A stretch of DNA of 64,000 bases, taken from Bacteroidota bacterium. GTDB taxonomy: Bacteria > Bacteroidota > Bacteroidia > B-17B0 > Aurantibacillaceae. Numbering within the stretch: position 1 is the first letter of the stretch; each line of letters begins with the position of its first letter. The notes below the pieces were generated by a model. That model was not told the DNA's origin. It ran no database searches and saw only the letters and a list, made by a program, of their open reading frames with translations. Both the position numbers and the translations under genes were made by a program. This document shows positions 54,608 to 62,384 of this stretch, piece by piece. The stretch is from assembly GCA_030684395.1 (NCBI GenBank), contig JAUXTT010000004.1:310001-374000 (forward strand). The letters are read 5' to 3'.

Positions 54608-55933
54608 ATGAATAGATACTTATTCATATTCGCATTAATTGTCTTTTGGAAAACAAATTCCATCGGACAGACCCCCACTGTATCAGGGTACAGATGGGAT
54701 AATGTTGGTTCTATCAGCGATATTTTTAGCAGTCCAGACTCCCTTACTACAACCAATTGGTTTATATCTCCAGATTGGAATTCCTATGAGTTTGGGTTAG
54801 GGTATGATGGAGTAACCAATGCACTAATACTAAAAACTGATGGTAGCACCGATGAATACTCTGCATATCTCCAATCGAATTATTACCTGAAATATGGATA
54901 TTATGAGATAAATGCTCGATTTTATCCGAACACATCAAGTTTAACGAATACCGGAGGAGGGGAGTTTTGGATGTATAAACAGGCTTGTCCAGATTTGCCG
55001 TGTCAAGTTGGTTGTTGGAGATATGGAAACACTTATAGCGAAATAGATATTTTCGAAAATGGCGTTACATACACCCCTATTGGCGGTCCTACTAATAATA
55101 TCAATCAATACAGTGTTCCAAACATTCATTTGTCTATTCTAACTACTTGTTCGATTTCGCCTCCACCCACAAGTGCAGCTTACGTTACAGACAATACCCA
55201 TCCTTATAACACAGCTGGTTCATGCGATCCGGACAATTCAAAAATAACATTGGTTCCAGGCTTATCGGGTGCAACTATCGATAACGCTTTTCATAAATAC
55301 GGGGTGGATGTACATAAAAACTATATCGATTTCTATTTTGATGATCTGTTAATAAAGCACTATACCTCAATGGATAATGCGCCTGGAGATTGCATTACTT
55401 CTCCTACACAATTTGAGACCTTTGATAAGCATATATTTATGAATGTAATTTTGTCAGCAAAGAATTTTGATGCTCCAGCAGATACAAAAGTTATGGATGT
55501 TGAGTATTATAAATTCTACAAAAGTACACCACGGATCTCCGATATTACTTACACAATGGCTTCTTCTACGGTTGCCATTAAATCATCAACTGAATTAGAC
55601 GAATCAAGTTGTTCCTATGGATGGACAATTAATTCTGCACATGGAACCAAATTAAGTGATACCTATACTTCACAGGAATCCACGGTTAACCTCAGTCTAA
55701 ATTCAGGCATTTCAAACTATGATATTACTTGTTGGAATACCAGTTTGATTGGATACAGTTATGCCGGGGGACCGAATGAATGTGCTAGCGTTGTTAATTC
55801 TCTTTCTACCCCTCAAACTCCTACTTCAACCTGGAGCAATGGTGCCGGCATACAGGTAAACACTAGTGATGTTATACTTAAACCAGGTTTTGTACTTAAG
55901 CCAGGTGAAACCTTCAGAGTGGTATTTAATTAA
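54608..55933 (+). CDS. Secreted GH16-like glycosidase
   Basis: A 441-residue exported protein. ATG at 54608 gives a signal peptide (MNRYLFIFALIVFWKTNSIGQ). The GH16 (laminarinase/agarase/kappa-carrageenase class) catalytic motif is SEIDIFENG: E145 nucleophile, D147 and E150 acid/base. YYEINARFYPNT and AFHKYGVDVHKNYIDFYFDD are the flanking beta-strands. The tail VILKPGFVLKPGETFRVVFN resembles the 3-coathanger-stack sorting end found on many surface proteins here. It would cut a beta-glucan or galactan outside the cell. It starts 49 bases after the S74 protein gene. Confidence 0.85.
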   Translation: MNRYLFIFALIVFWKTNSIGQTPTVSGYRWDNVGSISDIFSSPDSLTTTNWFISPDWNSYEFGLGYDGVTNALILKTDGSTDEYSAYLQSNYYLKYGYYEINARFYPNTSSLTNTGGGEFWMYKQACPDLPCQVGCWRYGNTYSEIDIFENGVTYTPIGGPTNNINQYSVPNIHLSILTTCSISPPPTSAAYVTDNTHPYNTAGSCDPDNSKITLVPGLSGATIDNAFHKYGVDVHKNYIDFYFDDLLIKHYTSMDNAPGDCITSPTQFETFDKHIFMNVILSAKNFDAPADTKVMDVEYYKFYKSTPRISDITYTMASSTVAIKSSTELDESSCSYGWTINSAHGTKLSDTYTSQESTVNLSLNSGISNYDITCWNTSLIGYSYAGGPNECASVVNSLSTPQTPTSTWSNGAGIQVNTSDVILKPGFVLKPGETFRVVFN

Positions 55934-55952
55934 TTAGAAGTATACTCAAACC

Positions 55953-55984
55953 AAAAAAGTGCTCTCAAATGGGAGCGCTTTTTT
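55953..55984. terminator. Bidirectional terminator
   Basis: AAAAAAGTGCTCTC pairs with GGGAGCGCTTTTTT (two G-T pairs) around a four-base loop. It serves the GH16 gene and the convergent lhgO gene. Confidence 0.9.
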
Positions 55985-55998
55985 AATTCAATATTTAA

Positions 55999-57213
55999 TC
56001 AAAACTGAAAATACTTACTTGCCATCTTCTCAATCTCCGAACCATAAGCCAAAGATGCCGTAGCTGCCGGGGACGGAGCATTTAATACGTGAATAGCGTT
56101 TCCGTGATACTCTATCTTAAAATCATCCAGCATGTCTCCTTGTGGGGCTAATGCCATTGCTCTTACACCTGCGCGAGCTGAAACAATATCATCCAATTCC
56201 AATGTAGGAATTAATTTTTGAAGGCGTTTTAAGAAATATGCTTTAGAGAAAGCTCCACGGTATTCGTCCATTCCGAACTTCCAGTGTTTACCAAAGAATT
56301 TCCACGTTCCACCAAAAGTAAATGCATCCCATGTATCTTTTAAACTGAAAGATGTTTTCCCATAACCTTCGCGTTTAAATACAAATACCGCATTTGGTCC
56401 GCACTCCACGCCTCCATGAATCATCCGGGTAAAATGTACTCCTAAGAAAGGAAACTTAGCATTAGGAACAGGGTAAATAAGGTTTTTTACCTTGCTTCTT
56501 CCCTTCTCTGTGAGATCATAATAATCTCCACGAAAACCAATAATCTCTGCGTCACTCTTAATTCCTTCTTTCTTAGCTATACGGTCGCTTTGCAAACCTG
56601 CACAGCTAATTATATATTTTGCATTGAAGTTTCCTTTTTCGGTAATAACGGTTGTGTAACCATCGTGCTTTTCAAAAGCAGTAACCTTGTGCCCTGTCAT
56701 TACTTTGCTTCCAAATTTCTCTTCTAACAACTTCACGTAGGTTCTTGCCACATCCGGATAATCAATAATCCCGCAACAAGGAACCCAAATTCCTGATATT
56801 CCCTCACAATACGGTTCAATTTCTTTAATTTTTTTAGCATCGATCATCTCAATGCCTTCAACGCCATTTGCTTGCCCGTTTGCGAATACCTTACTCATGT
56901 GGGCCAACTCACTTTCCTCGGTAGCAACAATAATCTTTCCGCAAATATCATGTTTAATTTTGTGCTCTTTGGCAAATTCAACCAATTCTCTACGACCGCT
57001 CACACAATGGATTGCTTTATAGGAGCCGGGTTTGTAATAGATCCCGGAATGGATTACACCTGAATTATGCCCGGTTTGATGAGCAGCCACTTGGGGTTCT
57101 TTTTCTAAAACAAGGATTTTTTTATCGGGATAACGGCAATTTATTTTGTAAGCAGAGGCTAAACCAACAATTCCACCACCAATAACTATAACGTCGTATT
57201 GTATATCTGACAT
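55999..57213 (-). CDS. lhgO: L-2-hydroxyglutarate oxidase
   Basis: A 404-residue FAD-dependent oxidoreductase of the DAO family. It oxidises L-2-hydroxyglutarate to 2-oxoglutarate and passes electrons to the quinone pool or oxygen. The N-terminal dinucleotide fold is DVIVIGGGIVGLASAY, and TGHNSGVIHSGIYYKPGS is the flavin-contacting block of the LhgO subfamily. SAGVRAMA-type ARAGVRAMALAPQGDMLDDF and the ending APSPAATASLAYG are also typical. It clears a side product of 2-oxoglutarate metabolism. It stands alone. Confidence 0.95.
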   Translation of the reverse strand: MSDIQYDVIVIGGGIVGLASAYKINCRYPDKKILVLEKEPQVAAHQTGHNSGVIHSGIYYKPGSYKAIHCVSGRRELVEFAKEHKIKHDICGKIIVATEESELAHMSKVFANGQANGVEGIEMIDAKKIKEIEPYCEGISGIWVPCCGIIDYPDVARTYVKLLEEKFGSKVMTGHKVTAFEKHDGYTTVITEKGNFNAKYIISCAGLQSDRIAKKEGIKSDAEIIGFRGDYYDLTEKGRSKVKNLIYPVPNAKFPFLGVHFTRMIHGGVECGPNAVFVFKREGYGKTSFSLKDTWDAFTFGGTWKFFGKHWKFGMDEYRGAFSKAYFLKRLQKLIPTLELDDIVSARAGVRAMALAPQGDMLDDFKIEYHGNAIHVLNAPSPAATASLAYGSEIEKMASKYFQF

Positions 57214-57337
57214 AGGAAAAAAATTATGGGAACCAATATAAATTGTTTTTTTGTTGTTTCGCTAAGCTCAATTCACCGTGTTAATCCTGTGTTTTGAAAC
57301 CTTCATCCCAATGATACTACCGGAACTATGGTTTTAA

Positions 57338-57355
57338 TCCCGATAGCTATCGGGA
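57338..57355. repeat. Perfect palindrome TCCCGATAGCTATCGGGA, copy 2
   Basis: Identical to 50281-50298 and 61371-61388. It lies in the divergent spacer between lhgO and the deacylase gene, about 40 bases upstream of the latter's -7 box. Confidence 0.75.
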
Positions 57356-57394
57356 ATTGCTCACCTAAAAAAATCTAATCTATAGAGATTCCAT

Positions 57395-57402
57395 TATCTT
57401 TG
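57395..57402 (+). promoter_or_regulatory. -7 box of the deacylase gene
   Basis: TATCTTTG, the same box as before ispF, 26 bases ahead of the GTG start. Confidence 0.5.
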
Positions 57403-57428
57403 CAAAGATACGTTTTTGACTAAAAGAA

Positions 57429-58562
57429 GTGCTGAAAAGGTTTTTAATATTTATACTCTTTACTTATTGCGTTCAGCTTACTGCTCAGCCTGATAATACT
57501 GATGCTTATTATTTAAAAGTTCAGGGGCATTTCGGTTTTATTATGCAACATCGTAACACAATGGGGCATTTGGTTAATGGGCACATAGGTGGCGCAGAGT
57601 TTAACTTCTCAAAACCAACAAAAGGTACTAAGCTTTGGCATTATGAGAACAATTTTCCTGAGCAGGGTATTTGTGTAAACTACACCTATCTTTCTAACAA
57701 AGAGCAGTTAGGGGATATTATCGCTATTGCCCCTTTTTATGATGTTCCCTTAAGTGATAAAGATAAACCTTCTCGTTTATACATGCGTGTTTCGAGTGGT
57801 TTGGGTATTGCCACAAAGAAATTTGATCCTTTGGAAAATCATAAAAACAATGTAGTAAGTGCTACCATAAATGCTTACATCAACTTTAAGTGGCTTTACA
57901 AATTTAATTTAGGAGAGCGATTGAGATTAGAAACAGGATTGAGTTTTTCCCATATTTCTAACGGAAAATATAAGGCTCCAAACCTGGGCGTAAATATGCT
58001 TACTTTTAATTCAGGTTTAACTTATAAAATAAAAGAAAAAAAACATAAAGAAATTATTGGTATCGATTCTTCTACAAAAGCTAAAAGCAAACACGAACTT
58101 TACGCCATTGCTGCATACGGTGTCAATGAAACGGAACCTCCGGGAGGTCCTAAATTTTTAGCGCAATCCTACACCTTTGGCTATTATTTCAACAAACGAA
58201 ATACTCATAAATTTGGAGGAGGTTTTGATGCTTTTTATTGTCAATCTGTGATGCAGGATATTTTTGATGATGACTCCGTTCGGTATGCTAACAAAGCCAA
58301 ATACATTCAGATTGGTATGCGTGCCAGTTATTCGTATTGCATTGGCAGATTAGCCTTTCCTGTTGAGTTTGGTTATTATCTTCACACCAATTTTACAGGA
58401 GATGGGATGTTCTATCACCGTATCGGGGCCAGGTATTATACCCCAAACAATATCATCCTTACCTTTTCGTTGAAAACACACTGGGCAGTGGCTCATTATT
58501 TTGAATTTGGAGCTGGATATCGCTTACCGGTAAAGAAGAAAGCAAAGAAAATAATTAACTAA
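57429..58562 (+). CDS. PagL-like lipid A acyloxyacyl hydrolase
   Basis: A 377-residue outer-membrane protein. Signal peptide (...LFTYCVQLTAQ), then beta-strand-rich sequence. The block GLSFSHISNGKYKAPNLGVNM carries the PagL active-site histidine and serine (SHISNGKYKAPN), and the TFGYYFNKRNTHKFGGGFDAFY and HFEFGAGYRL strands look like barrel strands. PagL removes an acyl chain from lipid A. The protein is about twice the size of classical PagL, so it may have an added barrel half. It starts with GTG. Confidence 0.82.
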   Translation: MLKRFLIFILFTYCVQLTAQPDNTDAYYLKVQGHFGFIMQHRNTMGHLVNGHIGGAEFNFSKPTKGTKLWHYENNFPEQGICVNYTYLSNKEQLGDIIAIAPFYDVPLSDKDKPSRLYMRVSSGLGIATKKFDPLENHKNNVVSATINAYINFKWLYKFNLGERLRLETGLSFSHISNGKYKAPNLGVNMLTFNSGLTYKIKEKKHKEIIGIDSSTKAKSKHELYAIAAYGVNETEPPGGPKFLAQSYTFGYYFNKRNTHKFGGGFDAFYCQSVMQDIFDDDSVRYANKAKYIQIGMRASYSYCIGRLAFPVEFGYYLHTNFTGDGMFYHRIGARYYTPNNIILTFSLKTHWAVAHYFEFGAGYRLPVKKKAKKIIN

Positions 58563-58616
58563 GGCGGGTTAAGCCGTCGCCTCGTGCAGAGCCGAAACTT
58601 GTTAGGCTTAACGCCT
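58562..58616 (+). repeat. Hairpin-forming GC-rich spacer
   Basis: AGGCGGGTTAAGCC faces GGCTTAACGCCT, a near-perfect pair around about 29 bases, directly at the deacylase stop codon. GCCTGGCAGGCAG follows and shares GCAGGCAG words with the repeat-like segment at 60637-60648. It has no clear T-run. Confidence 0.5.
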
Positions 58617-58665
58617 GGCAGGCAGTTGAAGCTTGGCTTGTTTTTTGTCTGTGACAAACTAAATT

Positions 58666-59985
58666 ATGAAATTGAAATCAAATAAAATAAAATACCTCTT
58701 ATCTCTTCTGCTTATTCTGCTATTGAATATTGGTGAAATAAGAGCACAGGATGATGATTATGTAAAAGATAATTTTATTCGCTATCAGGATTGGGTTTAC
58801 CAATCAAATATTAAAACAGTACAGTTAAGGGAAACTTCCTATGAGCTTGCTCCCGCTATTATAGAGTTTGGAACTGACCAAAAGCTTGAGTTGAGTTTTG
58901 ATGACCTGGATGGAGGATTTAAAAATTATAATTACACATTAATTCACTGCGATGCTGCCTGGGTTCCAACTGATTTTGTTCAAACAGAATACCTTAGTGG
59001 TTTCTTTGAAGATAATATTTCCAACTACACTTATTCAACCAATACACTTCAAAGCTATACACATTACAAAGTAAATTTTCCGAATAACAACATGAACCTC
59101 AGCAAAACAGGCAATTACATTGTATTGGTTTATGAAAATAACAGCAAAGAAAATCCTGTGCTTAGCAAGCGTTTTATGGTGTATCAAAATTTGGTAACAA
59201 TAACCGGAAATGTTCATCAGGCTTCTTCTGCAGATGAGTATTTCAACAAACAGGAAGTTGATTTTACTATTTATCACACTTCCTACAACTTAAGCAACCC
59301 TTTTGCTGATCTGAAAATAGTGATCACACAAAATAACCGTTGGGACAATGCCATTTATGGTATGAAACCTATGTTTACCAAGCAAAGTGAGCTTACTTTT
59401 GATTATGACGATGGTACCAATTGTTTTGAAGGAGGAAACGAATTCAGAAATTTTGATGATAAGAGTTTGAAGTTTTATACTCAATACATCCAAAAGATTT
59501 ATAAAGATTCTTCCTCTTTGTACCGCGTTTTGTTAATACCTGATGAATTGAGGACTTTCAAAAGATACATGCAAAACCCCGATCTCAATGGTGAGTTTTA
59601 TATCCGGACTCAGGAAATGGATAATAATGATAATGAAGCAGATTATTGCTTAGTCCACTTTTTCTTCCCTTATGATAATCCATTAGCGGATGGGAATTTT
59701 TATGTGAATGGAAAATTCAGCGACTGGAGATTAACCAAAGAAAATAAGATGGCTTACAATTCGCATAAATTGGGTTACGAGTGTGACATTTACCTTAAGC
59801 AGGGTTTTTATAACTATCAGTACATTTATGCACAGGATGGCAAAAAAACTCAGGACGTTACAACAATAGAAGGAAACCACTGGGAAACAGAAAATGATTA
59901 TACCATCTTAGTTTACCACCGTAAAATCGGAACCTATTATGATCAACTAATAGGGGTTAAAAAGCTAAACTCTATGCGGAAATAA
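58666..59985 (+). CDS. Type IX secretion system plug protein (DUF5103)
   Basis: A 439-residue exported protein (signal peptide LLSLLLILLLNIGEIRA). The DUF5103 family pattern is clear: YVKDNFIRYQDWVYQSNIKTVQLRE, PAIIEFGTDQKLELSFDDLDGGFKNYNYTLIHCDAAW and YLSGFFEDNISNYTYSTNT. Structural work on SprA identified this family as the Plug that seals the periplasmic side of the T9SS translocon pore when it is idle. Two Ig-like domains and a starch-binding-like end (FYVNGKFSDWRLTKENKM) make up the rest. It fits the T9SS cargo genes in this window. Confidence 0.9.
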   Translation: MKLKSNKIKYLLSLLLILLLNIGEIRAQDDDYVKDNFIRYQDWVYQSNIKTVQLRETSYELAPAIIEFGTDQKLELSFDDLDGGFKNYNYTLIHCDAAWVPTDFVQTEYLSGFFEDNISNYTYSTNTLQSYTHYKVNFPNNNMNLSKTGNYIVLVYENNSKENPVLSKRFMVYQNLVTITGNVHQASSADEYFNKQEVDFTIYHTSYNLSNPFADLKIVITQNNRWDNAIYGMKPMFTKQSELTFDYDDGTNCFEGGNEFRNFDDKSLKFYTQYIQKIYKDSSSLYRVLLIPDELRTFKRYMQNPDLNGEFYIRTQEMDNNDNEADYCLVHFFFPYDNPLADGNFYVNGKFSDWRLTKENKMAYNSHKLGYECDIYLKQGFYNYQYIYAQDGKKTQDVTTIEGNHWETENDYTILVYHRKIGTYYDQLIGVKKLNSMRK

Positions 59986-59987
59986 GA

Positions 59988-61061
59988 TTAGAAATAGCTT
60001 CCCAACACATGAAGTAATTTATCTATTTGGCTATCCCATAACAATTTTGAAGATGCTTTTTCGTCATCATTGTCAGAGAAATCGGTCACGATCAATGAAA
60101 TATCATTTGTAAGGTCATCTTTTTCAATTCTGAACTCAAAATAACTTCCATCAGGTTTATCGAGCCATTGATATCGAATCAATTTTTCTTCCACCATGCG
60201 GATCAATTTTGCCTGCTGCTGACTTCCATCCCAAAAGAAAGTATAAATACCATCACGAATATTTACATCATCACAAAACCATTCGGATAAACCACTTGGT
60301 GATGTAAGAAACTCAAATAATATAGATGTTGATGTATGAATTACATACTCCAACTCATACTTACCTTTTGGTTCCGGTGCGTTTTTTTCAGGAGCCAAAA
60401 CTACAAGTTTAGGTGTATGATTTGTTGAGATAGGTTTAGATGCAATAGCTTTCACCTCAACAGGTGTTTTTGTTACAACAGGCTTTGATACCTTTTCTGC
60501 AATTTTTTTGGCTGGTTTCACAACAGCTACTTTAGAAGGCTTTACAACAACTGTTTTTAGTTTAACAGGTGCTTTCGCAATTTGTTTAACAGCGTTTACT
60601 TTAGAAACAGGTTTTACAACTGATTGACCTCCTTTTCCTGCAGGCAGGCGTGTAGATGACGCTTTTGATTTAACCGAAACTACTTTTTTAGAAAGAGGTT
60701 TTTTAATTGAATGCCGGGAAGATGTTTTTTTTACCGGAACACTCTTTTTTGCAGCTGTTTTACGAACAGGTGCTTTTTTTACTAAAGTTTTTTTTGCCGG
60801 TTTTGACTTTATGACAACCCTTACATTTTTCTTTGGAGCAGGCTTTTTAACCGATTTTTTTGTTACAGCCTTACGAACAGGTTTAGCTATTACCTTACTT
60901 TTTTTAACCGGGGAGGATTTAGATTTAGCAACGACTTTCTTCGCTTTCACAACTGCTTTCCCTTTTTTTGGTTGAGAAGTTTTAGAAATTACTTTCTTTT
61001 TTGTTTGCGTTTTTTTGTCGTTACCTTTTTTTTGCGATGACTTAGCTTTTTTCTTCGACAT
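59988..61061 (-). CDS. START-like domain protein with long histone-H1-like basic arm
   Basis: A 357-residue protein. Residues 1 to about 225 are a disordered arm rich in Lys, Ala, Val, Pro and Ser, with repeats such as KKAPVRKTAAKK and KSVKKPAPKK, very like eukaryote-type H1 tails or bacterial Hc1/HctB-like proteins. The last 130 residues are the Bacteroidota START-like domain (GKYELEYVIHTSTSILFEFLTSPSGLSEWFCDDV ... YFEFRIEKDD). Normally that domain stands alone at about 130 residues. The arm may bind DNA or RNA. A segment RLPAGKGGQ inside the arm is encoded by a palindrome-like repeat. Confidence 0.88.
   Translation of the reverse strand: MSKKKAKSSQKKGNDKKTQTKKKVISKTSQPKKGKAVVKAKKVVAKSKSSPVKKSKVIAKPVRKAVTKKSVKKPAPKKNVRVVIKSKPAKKTLVKKAPVRKTAAKKSVPVKKTSSRHSIKKPLSKKVVSVKSKASSTRLPAGKGGQSVVKPVSKVNAVKQIAKAPVKLKTVVVKPSKVAVVKPAKKIAEKVSKPVVTKTPVEVKAIASKPISTNHTPKLVVLAPEKNAPEPKGKYELEYVIHTSTSILFEFLTSPSGLSEWFCDDVNIRDGIYTFFWDGSQQQAKLIRMVEEKLIRYQWLDKPDGSYFEFRIEKDDLTNDISLIVTDFSDNDDEKASSKLLWDSQIDKLLHVLGSYF
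60637..60648. repeat. Palindrome-rich repeat embedded in the coding sequence
   Basis: CCTGCAGGCAGG, with the perfect core CCTGCAGG, lies in the basic arm of the START-like protein. Read on the minus strand it codes for the residues RLPAG, which break the Lys/Val/Pro/Ala pattern of the arm. Similar GGCAGGCAG words occur in the spacer at 58617. Confidence 0.35.
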
Positions 61062-61174
61062 AGAATAGGATGTATAAGTTTAAACATCTGCAATTTATAA
61101 ATATAATTTATGGTAGCAAATTAAATTTTATTAAATTTTACCCGGTACACTGTTTTTTAATAGAAATAAAATTC

Positions 61175-61182
61175 TATTTTTG
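61175..61182 (+). promoter_or_regulatory. -7 box of tRNA-Met
   Basis: TATTTTTG, matching TAnnTTTG, 37 bases before the tRNA. Confidence 0.5.
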
Positions 61183-61219
61183 CACTCCGTTTTTGAAAAC
61201 GTATAAAACAATCACATTT

Positions 61220-61293
61220 GGCGAGATAGCTCAGTTGGTTAGAGCACAGGATTCATAACCCTGAGGTCTCGGGTTCAACTCCCGATCTCGCTA
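61220..61293 (+). tRNA. tRNA-Met (CAT)
   Basis: Acceptor GGCGAGA/TCTCGCT (first pair G-T), D-arm with AGCTC...GAGC, anticodon stem CAGGA/CCCTG-type pairing around loop TTCATAA with anticodon CAT, and T-arm TCGGG-TTCAACT-CCCGA. CCA is not encoded. An elongator methionine tRNA is most likely; a CAT-anticodon isoleucine tRNA cannot be excluded from sequence alone. Confidence 0.92.
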
Positions 61294-61294
61294 C

Positions 61295-61328
61295 AAAGCC
61301 CTGAATATAATCATTCAGGGCTTTTTTT
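61295..61328 (+). terminator. Terminator of tRNA-Met
   Basis: AAAGCCCTGAAT pairs perfectly with ATTCAGGGCTTT, six-base loop, then seven Ts. Confidence 0.93.
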
Positions 61329-61370
61329 ATGTATTACGTTAATATCGTTCAGATAGGTGGGAACTCACCG

Positions 61371-61388
61371 TCCCGATAGCTATCGGGA
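61371..61388. repeat. Perfect palindrome TCCCGATAGCTATCGGGA, copy 3
   Basis: It abuts the duplicated tRNA 3' end at 61389 with no gap. Confidence 0.75.
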
Positions 61389-61444
61389 TCGCTACAAAGC
61401 CCTGGATGTAATGATTCATGGCTTTTTTTATGCATTATATTAAC
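61389..61444 (+). pseudogene. Remnant of a second tRNA-Met 3' end plus terminator
   Basis: TCGCTACAAAGCCCTG and the following bases repeat 61288-61344 with about 49 of 57 positions equal, including the tRNA acceptor end and the terminator hairpin. The 5' part of the tRNA is missing. The second hairpin (AAAGCC...GGCTTT) still pairs. Confidence 0.8.
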
Positions 61445-61884
61445 ACTTTAATATTCCGGAAACAGGATAGATTTTATTATGGACTAACTCTAATCTTATT
61501 TAAAGCTTAAAGCCGCACAATTTAGTGAAAACTAAGTGTATCAGGGACTTCAATACATATATCCTGATTTATCCCGAATAATTCAGCACTATGAAGGAGG
61601 TGAGATAACAAATATTCTTTTAAAGCTCAGGTTAAACCAATTCGAAAAAAATATTTTTGCATTGGTATATTTTAACTTTCCGTTTTTTGCAAAAAAAATT
61701 TAATCTAACAAATATTACACTTAGTCTTGATTAAACGTATATTCGTTTGTTATTTATCGAAAACAGGTAAAAAACATAAAAATTATTTACCTGTTTTTTA
61801 ACTAATTAGATAAAAAAGGTAAGATTTTGAGCTTTGCAATGTTTATAAACTCTTGTTTATCGACAAAAAAACCTAAATTAGGAT
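61445..61884. other. AT-rich intergenic stretch
   Basis: About 440 bases with no convincing gene. A small hairpin ATCAGGGA/TCCTGAT lies near 61540-61575, and GAAGGAGGTGAG near 61590 looks like a ribosome-binding motif but opens no frame. The right end presumably holds the promoter of the following gene. Confidence 0.5.
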
Positions 61885-62319
61885 ATGATTTCTCAAACTA
61901 ATCGAATAATTATGTATCCAAAGGTGGTGTCGGCTCCCTTTGCGGACTTCATTCTTCTAAAAGAAAGTCTTATACAAATAAAATTTACCAGAAGCGGTCA
62001 ATTAGAGCTGGAAGAGGCTAAGGAAATCCTTAGAATTACTACACAATTAGCCGGAAGTGCCCCTCATGCCTTAATATATGATTTTAACAAATTGAGTGTC
62101 CAGTTCAATCAGGAAGTAAGAGCATTGGCACAAAACCGGGATACCATCTCCGATAATTTATTTGCACGGGCTTTTGTAACCTATAATCTCTCAAATAAGC
62201 TTGAAGTAAATCACTTTATCAAATACAACAAACCTACAACACCTACCACCATCTTTTCATCATTTGATCAAGCCCTTCGTTGGATAGAGGAACACCAAAG
62301 GCATATTGCCGCATCCTAA
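61885..62319 (+). CDS. Small cytosolic protein, STAS-like layout, unknown function
   Basis: A 144-residue protein without signal peptide. The order of strands and helices (LIQIKFTRSGQLELEEAKEILRITTQLAGSAPHALIYDFNKLSVQF ... NLFARAFVTYNL ... TTIFSSFDQALRWIEEHQ) is like small STAS/SpoIIAA-type proteins common in Bacteroidota, but no phosphorylated serine can be assigned. If it is STAS-like, it could be a target of the PP2C phosphatases in this window; that is a guess. Confidence 0.65.
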   Translation: MISQTNRIIMYPKVVSAPFADFILLKESLIQIKFTRSGQLELEEAKEILRITTQLAGSAPHALIYDFNKLSVQFNQEVRALAQNRDTISDNLFARAFVTYNLSNKLEVNHFIKYNKPTTPTTIFSSFDQALRWIEEHQRHIAAS

Positions 62320-62354
62320 TTTCTTAATTTCCTAATTTCTACCGAAAAGTATAG

Positions 62355-62384
62355 GCCCTGTTTTAAATCAAAACAGGGCTTTTT
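62355..62384. terminator. Bidirectional terminator
   Basis: GCCCTGTTTT pairs perfectly with AAAACAGGGC around a five-base loop and has a T-run on the plus side. It overlaps the lon stop codon. Confidence 0.9.

Noticed and set aside
61070-61258. Open frame of about 62 codons upstream of tRNA-Met
   Set aside because: It contains the tRNA promoter and the tRNA's 5' half, and its sequence has no protein-like features.
61580-61620. GAAGGAGGTGAG as the ribosome-binding site of a small gene
   Set aside because: No reading frame of useful length follows, and genes of this organism do not show strong sites of this type.
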